Shown: positions 12,206 to 22,537, counted from the first letter of the stretch. The stretch is 64,000 nt of DNA from Mesorhizobium sp. Pch-S (GCF_004136315.1 NZ_CP029562.1:2547501-2611500), one strand, 5' to 3'. Numbers and translations: made by a program. The notes: a model not told the origin generated them from the letters alone.

Positions 12206-13614
12206 TGAAACTTGGCTCGCTCAAGGTTCGGATGATTGTCGGGACTGCCGTCTCGATCGCTTTTGCGCTCGTTCTGGCCGGCATCGCGCTTGGCTACCTT
12301 TTCGTTGAAAGCGTCGAGCGGGGTGCGCGGTCCGATCTTTCGGCAACCATGGCGCGCCTTGTGGCGCTGGTCGATCTGGACGTGACCGGCGATGTACCGC
12401 GTCTTTCGGGCCGATTGCCCGACCCCCGCTATGACACGCCGCACAGCGGCCTTTATTGGCAGGTCCGCGATATGGACTCGCAGCGGACCATACGTTCCCG
12501 CTCACTTTGGGACCGAATTCTGGATACGGATCCCAAGCTGGAAGGACAGCGGTTCTCGACGATGACAGGACCTGCGGGGCAGTCACTGATCGCCTTGTCG
12601 CTGAACGCGAACTTCAAGACCAACCAGCAGGACAAGCGCTACCAGATCATCGTTGCCCAGGACCGCTCGATACTCGACGACTCCATCAAGGACTTCGCCT
12701 GGTCAATGGTGATAGCCCTGCTTGTGCTGGGTGGCGCTCTCGTCGTCATTGCTGTCCTGCAGGTGCATTTCGGTCTCCTGCCATTCAAGAAACTGCGTCA
12801 GGACGTCGAGAGCATTCGCAAGGGGACAGCCAGTTCCGTCGAAAGAAGCTATCCCGCCGAGGTTGTCCCCTTGGTCGTCGAGGTCAACGAACTGTTGGCC
12901 TTGCAGCAAAAATCCATCGAGTTCGCGCGTTCGCGCGCCGCGGATCTGGCACACGGGCTCAAGACCCCGTTGTCGGTAATCGGCACCATCGCGCATGAAC
13001 TGGAGGTGCGCGGCGATCATCACCATGCGGCCGCCATCGCCAACCTGGCGGACGAAATGCACGAGCGCATCGACTATCAGCTGCGCCTGTCGCGGCTGCG
13101 CCATCGCGCGCGGCTGCACATGCTGAGAGCCCCGCTTAATCCTGTCGTCACACGCGCGATGCTCGTCCTGCAGAAGACAAAAGAAGGCGAACGGCTCGAG
13201 TGGCTGGCCGATCTGAATGATGAGCTCGATGTCGATATCGACGCAAACGACCTCATCGAACTTGTTGGGATCGTTTTGGAGAACGCCGCCAAATGGGCGA
13301 AGTCCACGGTGAGCATCCAGATTCGCAAAGACGGCGATGTCGCTGAATTGAGAATAAGCGACGACGGACCGGGAATTGACCAATCGAACTTGAAGCTGGT
13401 TGGCGTAAGAGGGCGGCGCTTTGATGAGAGCGCACCTGGAAGCGGTCTGGGACTGGCAATCGCGCGAGAGATCGTAGCGCTGAACAACGGATCGATGTCG
13501 TTCCAGAACGCCTCGAGCGGTGGCGCGCTCGTCGTTTTGAGGCTGCCTCTCGCCTTGGCCCGGAATGACGCAGAGAGCGAAGGATCTAGCCGGCCGGTTG
13601 TCTCTGCATCGTGA
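12205..13614 (+). CDS. Membrane sensor histidine kinase
   Basis: The kinase has transmembrane helix 1 at about residues 10-34, a periplasmic sensing loop of ~130 residues, and helix 2 at about 166-188. The HisKA region carries phospho-acceptor H250 in DLAHGLKTP. The catalytic ATPase domain has the N box (VGIVLENAAKWA), G1 (SDDGPGID) and G2 (GSGLGLAIARE) motifs. It is the partner of the regulator just upstream. With the PepSY protein it forms a PhoPQ/FeuNPQ-like unit, where the periplasmic loop is the likely contact for the PepSY protein. A terminator hairpin follows at 13685. Confidence 0.92.
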   Translation: MKLGSLKVRMIVGTAVSIAFALVLAGIALGYLFVESVERGARSDLSATMARLVALVDLDVTGDVPRLSGRLPDPRYDTPHSGLYWQVRDMDSQRTIRSRSLWDRILDTDPKLEGQRFSTMTGPAGQSLIALSLNANFKTNQQDKRYQIIVAQDRSILDDSIKDFAWSMVIALLVLGGALVVIAVLQVHFGLLPFKKLRQDVESIRKGTASSVERSYPAEVVPLVVEVNELLALQQKSIEFARSRAADLAHGLKTPLSVIGTIAHELEVRGDHHHAAAIANLADEMHERIDYQLRLSRLRHRARLHMLRAPLNPVVTRAMLVLQKTKEGERLEWLADLNDELDVDIDANDLIELVGIVLENAAKWAKSTVSIQIRKDGDVAELRISDDGPGIDQSNLKLVGVRGRRFDESAPGSGLGLAIAREIVALNNGSMSFQNASSGGALVVLRLPLALARNDAESEGSSRPVVSAS

Positions 13615-13684
13615 GATGTGGCAGTCGACGGTTCCCGTCAAACCGGTCTAGCCGTGACGGGATTGCGACCAACCGCAAAAACAG

Positions 13685-13713
13685 AAAAGGCCGCCACGCG
13701 GCGACCTTTTTCT
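13685..13713. terminator. Bidirectional terminator between the kinase gene and tRNA-Gly
   Basis: A stem AAAGGCCGCC / GGCGACCTTT with one mismatch is followed by T runs on both strands (CCTTTTTCT on plus; CCTTTTCTGTTTTT on minus). It serves the kinase operon on the plus strand and the convergent tRNA on the minus strand. Confidence 0.8.
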
Positions 13714-13720
13714 AACAGCT

Positions 13721-13740
13721 TGGTTTTCCGGAGGAAAACT
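13721..13740 (-). repeat. 20-nt hairpin repeat, copy 2, abutting the tRNA-Gly 3' end
   Basis: It is identical to 9204-9223. On the minus strand AGTTTTCCTCCGGAAAACCA begins at the last base of the encoded CCA, so it would be the immediate 3' trailer of the tRNA precursor. Confidence 0.75.
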
Positions 13741-13814
13741 GGAGCGGGTGAGGCGATTCGAACGCCCGACCCCAACCTTGGCAAGGTTGTGCTCTACCCC
13801 TGAGCTACACCCGC
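13740..13814 (-). tRNA. glyT: tRNA-Gly (GCC)
   Basis: The minus strand gives a 75-nt cloverleaf with encoded CCA. The acceptor stem is GCGGGTG / CACCCGC with discriminator T, the D arm is AGCTCAGGGGTAGAGC, the anticodon loop carries GCC (CCTTGCCAAGG), and the T arm is GGGCGTTCGAATCGCC. It decodes GGC/GGU glycine. The terminator at 13685 and the hairpin repeat lie downstream of it. Confidence 0.97.
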
Positions 13815-14023
13815 TCACACGGCCTTGGGCCGCAAGCCGGGCCTATATGGCCGAAGACCGCGCCGAATGCAACAGGGAAAAATGCGCTTTTTGCATCGTT
13901 GGCAAAAGTGACCAAAACGCCTTGGCTTGCAGGCTCCCTCTGCTCTATGGATCAGGAGGATACGCGTTCATATGGCGCACGGATGGCGATGTCGGATCCT
14001 TGCGCGGCAATTGGTGGAGCAGC

Positions 14024-14521
14024 ATGGCCAAGACTGAAGACGAGCTTTTCGCTTTCCTGGCCGGCCTGGGCATCGAGGTTTCGACGCGCCGGCATGCACC
14101 GCTCTTCACCGTTGCCGATTCGCAGGCGCTGCGCGGTGAAATCGCCGGCGGGCACACCAAAAACCTGTTCCTCAAGGACAAGAAGGACAATTTCTTCCTG
14201 GTGACCGTCGACGAGGAAGCGGAGGTCGACCTCAAACAGATCCACCATCTGATCGGGGCGACCAGCCGGGTTTCGTTCGGCAAGCCCGAAAAACTGCTGG
14301 AATTGCTCGGGGTCGTTCCCGGCGCCGTCACCGTCTTCGGGCTGATCAACGACAGCGAAAAGCAGGTCAAGATCGTGCTCGACGCGCCGCTGATGGAAAA
14401 TCAGGTCATCAACGCGCATCCGTTGACCAATGAAGCGACCACATCGATCACTTCGGGCGACCTGATCAGATTCATCGAGGCAACCGGCCACGAGCCTGTT
14501 ATCTTGAAAGTCTCGGCGTGA
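14024..14521 (+). CDS. Prolyl-tRNA editing protein (YbaK/ProX family)
   Basis: This 165-residue free-standing editing domain hydrolyses mischarged Ala-tRNA(Pro) or similar and supports proline decoding fidelity. Family features are the substrate-loop lysine in HTKNLFLKDKKDNFFLV, the strand VDLKQIHHLIGA, and VPGAVTVFGLINDSE. The ATG at 14024 has TGGAG just upstream; the longer frame from 13748 runs through the tRNA and is not real. The thioredoxin gene follows 76 nt later on the same strand, a common pairing in rhizobia. Confidence 0.92.
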   Translation: MAKTEDELFAFLAGLGIEVSTRRHAPLFTVADSQALRGEIAGGHTKNLFLKDKKDNFFLVTVDEEAEVDLKQIHHLIGATSRVSFGKPEKLLELLGVVPGAVTVFGLINDSEKQVKIVLDAPLMENQVINAHPLTNEATTSITSGDLIRFIEATGHEPVILKVSA

Positions 14522-14597
14522 TCGCCACATTGGTGGCAAACCAGCCCCTGCAGAACTGGGCCGCCGTTTTTTGCCGGCGACCCGAAAGGACAAGATG

Positions 14598-15572
14598 ATG
14601 AGTGACCAAAATCCGTTCGGCGGCATGGGCAACGCGTATACGACAACCGTCCAGTATGGCGGGCAGAACGGCGGGGCCGCACCGGCAAATGGCGCCGCCG
14701 GCAACCTGATCAAGGATACGACCACGGCGACCTTCACCGCCGACGTCATCCAGGAATCGCGAAACCAGCCGGTGCTGGTGGATTTCTGGGCACCCTGGTG
14801 CGGACCGTGCAAGCAGCTGACGCCCTTGCTGGAAAAGGCAATCAACGCTGCCGGTGGCACGGTGAAGCTCGTCAAGATGAACATCGACGAGCATCCTTCC
14901 ATCGCCGGACAGCTTGGTATCCAGTCCATTCCAGCGGTCATCGCTTTCAAGAACGGACAGCCTGTCGACGGCTTCATGGGCGCTGTTCCCGAAAGCCAGA
15001 TCCGTGAATTCATCGAGCGGGTCGGCGGCAAGGGTGGCGGCCAGCCGCAGCTTGCCGAGGCCCTGGCTGCCGCAACCGAGGCTCGCGGTGCCGGCGATGT
15101 GCAGACCGCTGCCGATATCTATCAGTCGATCCTGGAGCAGGCGCCGGATACGGTCGAAGCGATCGCCGGCCTTGCCGAGATTCTGTTCGATGCCGGCGAC
15201 GCGGCTGGTGCGGAAGCGGTGCTGAGCCAGGTTCCCGAAGGCAAGGCCGATGCACCGGCAATCAGTGCCGTGCGGGCACGGATAGCGCTTGCCGCGCAGG
15301 CATCGGAGCTCGGCAACCCGGCTGAGCTTGAGAAGCGTCTTGCCGAGAACCCGAAGGATCACCAGGCTCGCTTCGACCTTGCCATGATCCAGAATGCGAT
15401 GGGCGAACGCGAAAAGGCGGCCGACAATCTGCTGGCGATCGTCAAGGCCGATCGTACCTGGAACGACGACGGCGCGCGCGCGCAGCTGTTGCAGCTGTTC
15501 GAAGCCTGGGGCATGACCGACGAGGTGACCTTGTCGACGCGCCGCAAACTGTCCTCGCTGCTGTTCTCGTAA
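14598..15572 (+). CDS. Thioredoxin-TPR co-chaperone (YbbN/CnoX-like)
   Basis: A thioredoxin fold (about residues 38-145) carries the active site WCGPC at 67-71. An all-helical TPR region extends to residue 324, as in CnoX (YbbN), which holds oxidised or unfolded clients and passes them to chaperones. Unlike E. coli CnoX, which has SXXC, the CXXC here is intact, as is usual in alphaproteobacteria, so it may also reduce disulfides. AAAGGA sits 7 nt before the ATG at 14598; 14595 is the alternative. No signal peptide, so it is cytoplasmic. Confidence 0.9.
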   Translation: MSDQNPFGGMGNAYTTTVQYGGQNGGAAPANGAAGNLIKDTTTATFTADVIQESRNQPVLVDFWAPWCGPCKQLTPLLEKAINAAGGTVKLVKMNIDEHPSIAGQLGIQSIPAVIAFKNGQPVDGFMGAVPESQIREFIERVGGKGGGQPQLAEALAAATEARGAGDVQTAADIYQSILEQAPDTVEAIAGLAEILFDAGDAAGAEAVLSQVPEGKADAPAISAVRARIALAAQASELGNPAELEKRLAENPKDHQARFDLAMIQNAMGEREKAADNLLAIVKADRTWNDDGARAQLLQLFEAWGMTDEVTLSTRRKLSSLLFS

Positions 15573-15656
15573 AAGCACAGCGCGGACGAGCCTTCGCTGG
15601 GAGCCCGGCAAGCCTCGAAAGGGGCATTGGCCGGTCTCTTCGCGAAATATGTGACT

Positions 15657-15760
15657 GGAGCATTTTGTAGCCAAGTGGAATCACTTGGCGTCGCCAAAAT
15701 GCGGCGAAAATAAAAACTTAGAGCGTTTCCGCGTTTCCGTGAAAAACGGAAGCGCTCTGG
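15657..15760 (+). repeat. Composite dispersed repeat (family B + family A hairpin), copy 1
   Basis: The first half, GGAGCATTTTGTAGCC..., contains a CCAAGTG/CACTTGG inverted repeat and ATGCGGCGAAAA. It is joined to TTAGAGCGTTTCCG...CGGAAGCGCTCT. The same two halves in the same order occur at 43002-43103. It ends 12 nt before the next ATG. Confidence 0.8.
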
Positions 15761-15772
15761 ACAGGAAAAGGG

Positions 15773-16444
15773 ATGCGCGCGGGAAACACGCGATATCGGC
15801 TCGAAACCGATTTGCCTGCCTCGATCGCGGTTTTTCCGCTGGAGGGAGCACTGCTTCTGCCTGGCGGACGCTTGCCGCTGAACATTTTCGAGCCGCGCTA
15901 CCTGCAGATGGTGGACGACATTCTGGGCGGGTCGCGCCTGATCGGCATGATCCAGCCAAGCCTCGATGGTGCACTGCGTGACGATGGCGAGCCGGAACTG
16001 AGCGGCATCGGCTGTATCGGCCGGTTGACGTCCTACATGGAAACCGGCGACGGCCGCTATGTCGTGTCGCTTCAAGGGGTCTGCCGTTTCCGGGTCACGC
16101 AGGAACTCAGCGTCCGCACGCCGTTCCGGCAATGCCGGGTGGCGCCTTTCCTGGCCGACCTCGAGGAAGATCCATCGGCATCGGCGGTCGACCGCACGGC
16201 CTTGCTCAAAGCTTTCAGGGCCTATCTGCAGGCCAACGATCTGGAAGCGGACTGGGAAAGCGTGAGCCGCGCAGACAACGCCATGCTGGTCAATGCGCTG
16301 TCGATGATGGCGCCTTATGGCGCGGCCGAAAAGCAGGCACTTCTGGAAGCGCAGGACCTGAAGAACCGGGCTGAGACGCTGATCGCCATCACCGAAATGA
16401 CGCTGGCGCGCGAAGGCGAGGATTTCGGTCCGGGGTTGCAGTAG
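15773..16444 (+). CDS. Lon N-terminal (substrate-binding) domain protein
   Basis: This 223-residue stand-alone Lon-N (PF02190-like) protein lacks ATPase and protease domains. The signature is [26 protein letters not shown], followed by the beta-rich PUA-like fold ([19 protein letters not shown]) and a helical C-terminus. It may bind peptides or deliver substrates; the function of such orphan domains is unsettled. AGGA lies 6 nt before the ATG, directly after a dispersed repeat. A Trm112 gene follows 31 nt later, a pairing conserved in rhizobia. Confidence 0.88.
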   Translation: MRAGNTRYRLETDLPASIAVFPLEGALLLPGGRLPLNIFEPRYLQMVDDILGGSRLIGMIQPSLDGALRDDGEPELSGIGCIGRLTSYMETGDGRYVVSLQGVCRFRVTQELSVRTPFRQCRVAPFLADLEEDPSASAVDRTALLKAFRAYLQANDLEADWESVSRADNAMLVNALSMMAPYGAAEKQALLEAQDLKNRAETLIAITEMTLAREGEDFGPGLQ

Positions 16445-16475
16445 GGTTCCTGCAACAGGGCTGGAGATGCAAAGC

Positions 16476-16682
16476 ATGGGTGAGCGGGAAGGCAAGAAGG
16501 TCGATGTAGACCCCAAGCTGCTGGAGCTCCTGGTGTGCCCGCTGACCAAGGGACCTCTGGCCTGGGATGCGGAACGCTGCGAACTGGTCTCGCGCGTTGC
16601 CAAGCTGGCTTATCCGGTTCGCGACGGGATTCCGATCATGCTGCCCTCCGAGGCGCGGTCGATAACACCGGGTAAGGGTTGA
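16476..16682 (+). CDS. Trm112 family protein
   Basis: This 68-residue protein has the Trm112/YcaR core: [14 protein letters not shown], then [17 protein letters not shown]. In eukaryotes and archaea Trm112 activates methyltransferases; bacterial members are small partners of uncertain role. The archetypal zinc cysteines are mostly absent, as is usual in bacteria. I prefer the ATG at 16476, because GGAG lies 9 nt upstream, over the ATG at 16467, which abuts the ribosome binding site. Confidence 0.85.
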   Translation: MGEREGKKVDVDPKLLELLVCPLTKGPLAWDAERCELVSRVAKLAYPVRDGIPIMLPSEARSITPGKG

Positions 16683-16721
16683 ACCGGGGATTGTTGGCAG
16701 ACATCTGTCAATTGATGCCGG

Positions 16722-19700
16722 TCAATGAAAGTTGCGGCCCTTCGGCATGACGCTCTGTGCATCATCGGCGAGGGTGCGGAAATCCTGCTCCGATGGCTTC
16801 CGTTGCAGCTCGGGCATGCTGCCGTGACTTCGATTGGCGGAACCGGTCAGAAGTTTCCTGCCGTCGGCCGATCTGGCGAGGTCCGGGTGCGTGTCTTCCA
16901 GCAAGGTCGACAGCCAGGGCGTCAGATCTTCGATCCTGTCCGCGACGATGTGAATGACATCCGACTCGCATTGCAACTTGCCGGTGACCCGGACGAAGCG
17001 TGCGCCCATGATGATCGGCCGAAAGCGCGCGAAAGTCGATTTCCAGAAGATCACATTGGCAACGGTCTTCTCATCCTCGAGGGTGAGGAAGATAGCATTG
17101 CCGTTACCCGGACGCTGGCGCACCAGCACGAGGCCGGCGACGGTGACGCGCCTGCCGTCCGGCACCGAAGACAGCAGCGCGTTCGGAGTGACGCCGCTGC
17201 GGGTTAGTCGGTCGCGCAGGAACGAGACCGGATGCGCCTTGAGCGACAGGCCGAGCGAACGATAATCGTGAATGACGTGTTCACCCGACTGCATCATCGG
17301 CAGTTTCGTCGCTGGTTCGAGATCGGGAAGCCTGATGTCGGGCTGATCGAACAAGGGAAGCCGCTCCGCAGCCTTGCGACCATCCAGAGCACGCACTGCC
17401 CACAGGGCGTCACGCCGGCTGATGCCAAGCGAGCGAAACGCATCGGCCTCGGCCAGCTTTTCGATCTCGTCGGTGTCGAGGCCGGAGCGCAGCCAGACAT
17501 CGCGCACGGATTCGTAGCCGTCGCCGCGCCGGGCGATGAAAGTGGTCATCCTGTCTTTCGATAGGCCCTTGATCTGGCGAAAGCCCAATCGCACGGCATG
17601 ATCCGTTACGATGACGCCGCGCATTCCGGCATGGCGGCTCACGATGCGATCGGCATCGAAGGATGCCTTTTCAAGCGTGCAATCCCAGACGGAGGTGTTG
17701 ATGTCGACGTCGCGGACCTCGACGCCATGATCGCGGGCATCCCGCACCAGCTGGGCGGGTTGGTAGAAGCCCATCGGCTGCGAGTTGAGGATCGCGGCAC
17801 AGAAGACGTCGGGGTAAAAGGTCTTGAACCAGCAGGACGCATAGACGAGCAGGGCGAAGGACGCGGCATGGCTTTCCGGGAAGCCGTATTCGCCAAAACC
17901 TTCGATCTGCTTGAAGCAACGCTCGGCAAATTCCCTGGGGTAGCCGCGCTCGACCATGCCATTGATCATGCGGTCGCGGTAATTGCCGATGGTTCCGGTA
18001 CGCTTGAATGTCGCCATGGCGCGACGCAACTGGTCGGCCTCCCCCGGCTTGAAGCCGCCGGCCACGATGGCGATTTTCATGGCCTGTTCCTGGAACAGGG
18101 GCACGCCCATGGTCTTCCCCAAAATTTCCTTCAATTCCGGTTTGGGGTATTCGGCAGCTTCCTTGCCCTGTCTGCGCCGCAGATAAGGATGCACCATGTT
18201 GCCCTGGATGGGGCCGGGGCGGACGATCGCAACTTCGATGACGAGATCGTAGAAAGTGCGTGGCCGCAAGCGTGGCAACATCGACATCTGCGCGCGGGAT
18301 TCGATCTGAAAAACCCCCAGGGTGTCGGCGCGGCAAATCATATCGTAGACGCGCTGATCGCTCTCGGGGAGTGTCGCCAGGGAATAAGGCCGGCCGAATT
18401 CGTCGCGTGCGGGATAATGATCTTCCAGCAGGGTGAAGGCGCGCTTCAGGCATGACAGCATGCCGAGCGCCAGCACGTCGACCTTGAGGATCTTCACCGC
18501 GTCGAGATCGTCCTTGTCCCATTCGACCATCTTGCGTTCATCCATCGCCGTCTTGACGATGGGAACGATCTCGTCGAGCCGGTCCTTGGTGATGACGAAG
18601 CCGCCGACATGCTGGGTGAGATGGCGCGGAAAACCCATGATCTCGTTGGCGAGATCAACCACGTGCCTGGTCAATGGATCGCTTCGATCAAGACCGCCGG
18701 CCTGGGTTTCCCGTTCACCGAGTTCGGATGAATACCAGCCCCAGATCGAGCTCGACAAAGCGCTGCGGACGTCTTCGGAAAGGCCCATGGCCTTGGCGAC
18801 CTCGCGCAAGGCCGAACGGCCGCGATAGCTGGTGACGGCAGCGGCAAGCGCGGTGTGCTTCTCTTTGTACTTGTCATAGATGTAGGCGATGACTTCATCC
18901 CGCCTCTCATGTTCGAAGTCGACGTCGATATCCGGGGGTTCGTTTCGTTCCTCGGAAATGAAGCGCTCGAAAAGCGTATCGATTCGCTCAGGTCCCACCT
19001 CGGTAATGCCGACGCAGAAGCAGACGATCGAATTGGCGGCCGAGCCCCGTCCCTGACAGAGAATTCCCTTTTCGCGCGCAAAGCGCATGATGTCGTGCAC
19101 CGTCAGGAAATAGCGCGCATAGTTGAGGCGCTCGATGAGCGCGAGTTCCTCAAGGATACGCTTGCGCACACCCGCCGGTACGCCGGCCGGATAACGGAGA
19201 GCCGCACCTTCCCAAGCCAGCCGGGCCAGTTCTTCCTGCGGTCCGAGACCCGACAAGGTCGGCTCGTCAGGATAGTTGTATTCGAGTTCGCTCAGCGAAA
19301 ACCGCAAGGTCTCACCGAAGCGCCGTGTCTGTTCCAGCGCGTCTGGATATCGGCGAAAAAGCCGGGCCATTTCGATGGCCGGTTTCATGTGGCGTTCGGC
19401 ATTTGCCGCCAGTTCGAAACCGGCCTCGGCGACGGGAACATTGAGGCGGATCGCGGTGACCACGTCCTGGAGCGGCCGGCGCGCGGGCGTGTGGTAGAGC
19501 ACGTCATTGGTCGCCATCAGGGGCAGGCCGGCCGCGGCGGCCAGGGCTGCTGCCTGCTCCAGCCGGAAGCGGTCGTTGCCCCGATAGTCGGGAGCCGCCG
19601 CCAGCCACAGGTTGCCGTCGAAGCGATCTTTCAGCTGCCGTAGCAGGGCCAGTTGCGTTTCGCCCTCGTCCAGGAGATCAGGCAGAACGGCGAGCGACAG

Positions 19701-20084
19701 GCGGTCGCCCCATTCGAGCAAATCGGCCCGCTCGAGCAGCGTTGCGCCTTTCTCCGTCTCGGGACGCAGGTTGGCCTGGGTGAGCATGCGGCACAGATGC
19801 CCCCACCCTTCGCGATCCCGCGGATAGGCCAGGATGTCGGGGGTGCCGTCGCCGAAGACCAGCCGGCAGCCGGGATGATAGGCTATGCCTTCGACCTTCG
19901 ATTGCTGCCAGGCTCGTACGACACCGGCGACCGTGTTGCGGTCGGCAATGCCGATCGCCGAAAAACCATAGAGTTTTGCGGTGACGACCAGTTCCTCGGG
20001 GCGCGAAGCGCCACGCAGGAATGAAAAATTCGACTGCACGCCGAATTCGGCATAGGCCGGTGCGTGCTGGACGATCATGTTCAC
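16722..20084 (-). CDS. dnaE2: Error-prone DNA polymerase III alpha subunit DnaE2
   Basis: This 1120-residue C-family polymerase is used for SOS-induced translesion synthesis. An N-terminal PHP domain ([22 protein letters not shown]) leads into the polymerase core, with the catalytic aspartates in [13 protein letters not shown] and [12 protein letters not shown] upstream. The helix-hairpin-helix and OB fold follow ([20 protein letters not shown]). The C-terminal tau-binding tail of DnaE1 is absent. Its ATG overlaps the imuB stop by 4 nt, so it is the last gene of the imuA-imuB-dnaE2 operon. Control by LexA is expected from the box upstream of imuA. Confidence 0.96.
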   Translation of the reverse strand: MNMIVQHAPAYAEFGVQSNFSFLRGASRPEELVVTAKLYGFSAIGIADRNTVAGVVRAWQQSKVEGIAYHPGCRLVFGDGTPDILAYPRDREGWGHLCRMLTQANLRPETEKGATLLERADLLEWGDRLSLAVLPDLLDEGETQLALLRQLKDRFDGNLWLAAAPDYRGNDRFRLEQAAALAAAAGLPLMATNDVLYHTPARRPLQDVVTAIRLNVPVAEAGFELAANAERHMKPAIEMARLFRRYPDALEQTRRFGETLRFSLSELEYNYPDEPTLSGLGPQEELARLAWEGAALRYPAGVPAGVRKRILEELALIERLNYARYFLTVHDIMRFAREKGILCQGRGSAANSIVCFCVGITEVGPERIDTLFERFISEERNEPPDIDVDFEHERRDEVIAYIYDKYKEKHTALAAAVTSYRGRSALREVAKAMGLSEDVRSALSSSIWGWYSSELGERETQAGGLDRSDPLTRHVVDLANEIMGFPRHLTQHVGGFVITKDRLDEIVPIVKTAMDERKMVEWDKDDLDAVKILKVDVLALGMLSCLKRAFTLLEDHYPARDEFGRPYSLATLPESDQRVYDMICRADTLGVFQIESRAQMSMLPRLRPRTFYDLVIEVAIVRPGPIQGNMVHPYLRRRQGKEAAEYPKPELKEILGKTMGVPLFQEQAMKIAIVAGGFKPGEADQLRRAMATFKRTGTIGNYRDRMINGMVERGYPREFAERCFKQIEGFGEYGFPESHAASFALLVYASCWFKTFYPDVFCAAILNSQPMGFYQPAQLVRDARDHGVEVRDVDINTSVWDCTLEKASFDADRIVSRHAGMRGVIVTDHAVRLGFRQIKGLSKDRMTTFIARRGDGYESVRDVWLRSGLDTDEIEKLAEADAFRSLGISRRDALWAVRALDGRKAAERLPLFDQPDIRLPDLEPATKLPMMQSGEHVIHDYRSLGLSLKAHPVSFLRDRLTRSGVTPNALLSSVPDGRRVTVAGLVLVRQRPGNGNAIFLTLEDEKTVANVIFWKSTFARFRPIIMGARFVRVTGKLQCESDVIHIVADRIEDLTPWLSTLLEDTHPDLARSADGRKLLTGSANRSHGSMPELQRKPSEQDFRTLADDAQSVMPKGRNFH

Positions 20085-21727
20085 GCAAACACCCCGTGCA
20101 TGAACCAGCGCGGCGGCGGTTTTGAAGCATCATAGAAGCCCTGGCGATAGAGCCAATAACGGCGACCGTCGGTGTCCTCGATGCGAAAATAGTCGCGTGT
20201 CGGTTCGTCCTTGCGCCACCACTCCGCGGTGAGTCGTTCCGGCCCCTCGACCTTGGCGACACGATAGAGTGCCCGCCGCCAGCGGAATTGCCGCGGCGGA
20301 CCATCCGGGATTTCCGAGGCTGGAACCTCGACGGGTTCAGGCGCCTGAAACAGCCGGATCGGACGTTCCGGCTGGTAAGGCACGGCGGAAGGCAGTTCCC
20401 TGGGGCCGGCCGGCTTTTTCGGCGGCGAAATCCGCCGCGGTGCATCCTGCCAATAGGGGATGACCGCAACGGCACGTTCCGGCAGGTGGCTTTCGACAGC
20501 GACCGGTTTCAGAATGGCCCCTTCGCCCAGGCGCGCACGGATGCGGTCGGCGAACAAAGCAAGGTCGTCCTCGCTGACTTCGGTGGCATCGGTAAGGTCG
20601 GCCTGTTGCATGTCGAAAGGAGCGGTCGCCAGGATGGCGAGGCGAACCAGGTCGAAGCCGTAGCCGGCGTCGAAGTCCTCGGCGATCGCGGTCAGCTTTT
20701 CCTGGAACAATTTCAGGATCAACCGCGGCTCGCGCATTGACCGCGATGTGCCGACGACAAGGCGCGTGACCACGCCATCGACCCTGAAGAGCAGGAGCGC
20801 TACCGAGCGGGCACCCTCCCCCCGCCGCTCGAGATCGGTCTTCAAGGCCGTTGCAAGCAGAAGGACCAGCCGTTCGATGTCGTCGATCAAGGTGACGGGT
20901 TCAGCGAGGTGCCGTTCGACGGAAAGCGGAGCGATGGGCAGGCGTGGCGAGACGGCTTCATCCTGCCGTCCGAGCGCCTGATCGATGCGCAGGAGCAAGG
21001 CAATGCCGAAGCGGCGCGCCAGCGGCGCGCGCGGTGCTGCCAGGACAGCGCCAACCGTACGCAGGCCGACGCTTTCCAGGCTGCCACGGATGGTCGGTTC
21101 AAGGCGCAGGGCTGCAAGCGGCAACGGGACGAGAAGGGCCTCTTCCTGTCCTGCTTCGATAATGCAGCGGCCGCGAAACCTGGCGGCAGCCCAGGCTGCC
21201 CCCGCTGTCGAAGCGATGCCGGCACGAACATCGAAACCCTGGTGGAAGAAGCGGGCCAGAATCTCGTCGAGCATGGCGTGCTCGCCGCCGAACAGATGTG
21301 TGCAGCCGGTGATGTCGAGGAACAGGCCGTCGGAGCCGTCCAGCGCGACCAGCGGTGTGTAGCGGTCGCACCAGTCGGCCAGGCTTTCGAGCAGGCGCAG
21401 GTCGGCTTGTGGATCGGCCTCGACGACATCGATTGCCGGATGCATGGCGCGGGCATCGGCAATGCCCATGCCGGGTTTCAGGCGCAGTGCCTCTGCCCGT
21501 TCGTCAAGCGCGGCGATGCGCTGGGCGTTGCGGTCGCGATGGCTGATCACCAGCGGGCAATGGCTGGCGGGGCGGGAACGCCAGGACCGCCCGTGCCGCT
21601 GGCGCAGGATCCGTTCTGCCGGAAGATAAGGAAACCACAGCGACAGGATCCTTTGTCCGGTTCTGGGTGTCCCATGGCCGCTGGTGGGTTGCGCCCGCGT
21701 GCGTTCGATCCAGGAATGTGCGTTCAT
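20081..21727 (-). CDS. imuB: ImuB, catalytically inactive Y-family polymerase-like protein
   Basis: ImuB is the scaffold of the ImuA/ImuB/DnaE2 mutasome; it binds the sliding clamp and partners. The Y-family fold is recognisable ([29 protein letters not shown]) but the catalytic acidic residues of true DinB polymerases are missing, as in other ImuB. The C-terminal region carries the ImuB-C segment ([22 protein letters not shown]). I start at the ATG at 21727. Even so, the first ~75 codons overlap the 3' end of imuA in another frame. The stop overlaps dnaE2 by 4 nt. Confidence 0.9.
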   Translation of the reverse strand: MNAHSWIERTRAQPTSGHGTPRTGQRILSLWFPYLPAERILRQRHGRSWRSRPASHCPLVISHRDRNAQRIAALDERAEALRLKPGMGIADARAMHPAIDVVEADPQADLRLLESLADWCDRYTPLVALDGSDGLFLDITGCTHLFGGEHAMLDEILARFFHQGFDVRAGIASTAGAAWAAARFRGRCIIEAGQEEALLVPLPLAALRLEPTIRGSLESVGLRTVGAVLAAPRAPLARRFGIALLLRIDQALGRQDEAVSPRLPIAPLSVERHLAEPVTLIDDIERLVLLLATALKTDLERRGEGARSVALLLFRVDGVVTRLVVGTSRSMREPRLILKLFQEKLTAIAEDFDAGYGFDLVRLAILATAPFDMQQADLTDATEVSEDDLALFADRIRARLGEGAILKPVAVESHLPERAVAVIPYWQDAPRRISPPKKPAGPRELPSAVPYQPERPIRLFQAPEPVEVPASEIPDGPPRQFRWRRALYRVAKVEGPERLTAEWWRKDEPTRDYFRIEDTDGRRYWLYRQGFYDASKPPPRWFMHGVFA

Positions 21728-22514
21728 CGGGATTCCACTCCAGTGTGAATTGTCCGGGCTGTGCGGCGCGGCTCTTGCCGATGGTGACGGTGATGCCAGG
21801 CCGGCCGATCGTGCCGTCCAGGGGGCCGGCCATGGTGTTGCGCAATGTGGCAGGCGCCGGCGCGACAACGAGGCGGACGGGGGCAGCGGTCGGCTCGGGA
21901 AAGGCGCACTGGCGCAGCAGGAAGACTGGCCGTCCCGCTGCGAGCGCGCGGCGATGCAGCCGGCGCGTGGCGGTAAGGTCGAGCCGATCGGGATTGCCGC
22001 GCAGTTCCAGCACGACGGCGGAGAGTGCGTTCAAGCCTGCCGCTTCTTCGGCAATCCACAAGGCGTCGGTGATCTTCGGCGCCTCGGCGTAAAGCAGGTT
22101 CTCCGGTGCGATGCCGAAATTCGCCTCAAGTCCGCGCGCATAGGGAAAGCCCGCCTCGCGAAAGATCTCGGCGGTGCCGACCCACAAAATGGGTGCCGGG
22201 GTTTCCGTCGGCTTCAGCAGCAAGCCGGCGAGGGCCAGCGCAAAACCGGCGACAGTGCCGGCATCGCGGGTCTCGACACCATGGAATTCGGTCAAGGCAG
22301 CCTTGGGCAGTCCGCCATTCAAGGCCGCGTCGAAATGATCAGCACCGGTAGAGAGCAGACCATGGCTTTCTGCCACGCCGCTGCGCCGCACCAGCATACG
22401 GTCCGCGTCGAAGCCGGCCGGCACCTCGAGGCGGTCCGGCAGCGTTCCTTCAATCTTCGCGATCTGGCGACGCAAGGCAAAAACAGTGTCTCGCGCCACA
22501 GCGTTCATCGCCAT
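21504..22514 (-). CDS. imuA: ImuA, SOS mutagenesis RecA-like protein
   Basis: ImuA is the first gene of the SOS translesion operon. It has a RecA-like core without a canonical Walker A (ALTEFHGVETRDAGTVAGFALALA), followed by LDLTATRRLHRRALAAGRPVFLLRQ. Its C-terminus in other bacteria contacts RecA and ImuB. At 336 residues it is longer than many ImuA proteins, because the frame runs 224 nt into imuB. The tail ([27 protein letters not shown]) looks protein-like rather than random, so the overlap may be genuine dual coding. A LexA box lies 23 nt upstream of the ATG. Confidence 0.88.
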   Translation of the reverse strand: MAMNAVARDTVFALRRQIAKIEGTLPDRLEVPAGFDADRMLVRRSGVAESHGLLSTGADHFDAALNGGLPKAALTEFHGVETRDAGTVAGFALALAGLLLKPTETPAPILWVGTAEIFREAGFPYARGLEANFGIAPENLLYAEAPKITDALWIAEEAAGLNALSAVVLELRGNPDRLDLTATRRLHRRALAAGRPVFLLRQCAFPEPTAAPVRLVVAPAPATLRNTMAGPLDGTIGRPGITVTIGKSRAAQPGQFTLEWNPDERTFLDRTHAGATHQRPWDTQNRTKDPVAVVSLSSGRTDPAPAARAVLAFPPRQPLPAGDQPSRPQRPAHRRA

Positions 22515-22537
22515 GTCGGTCAGCGTCCAGTCAATTT

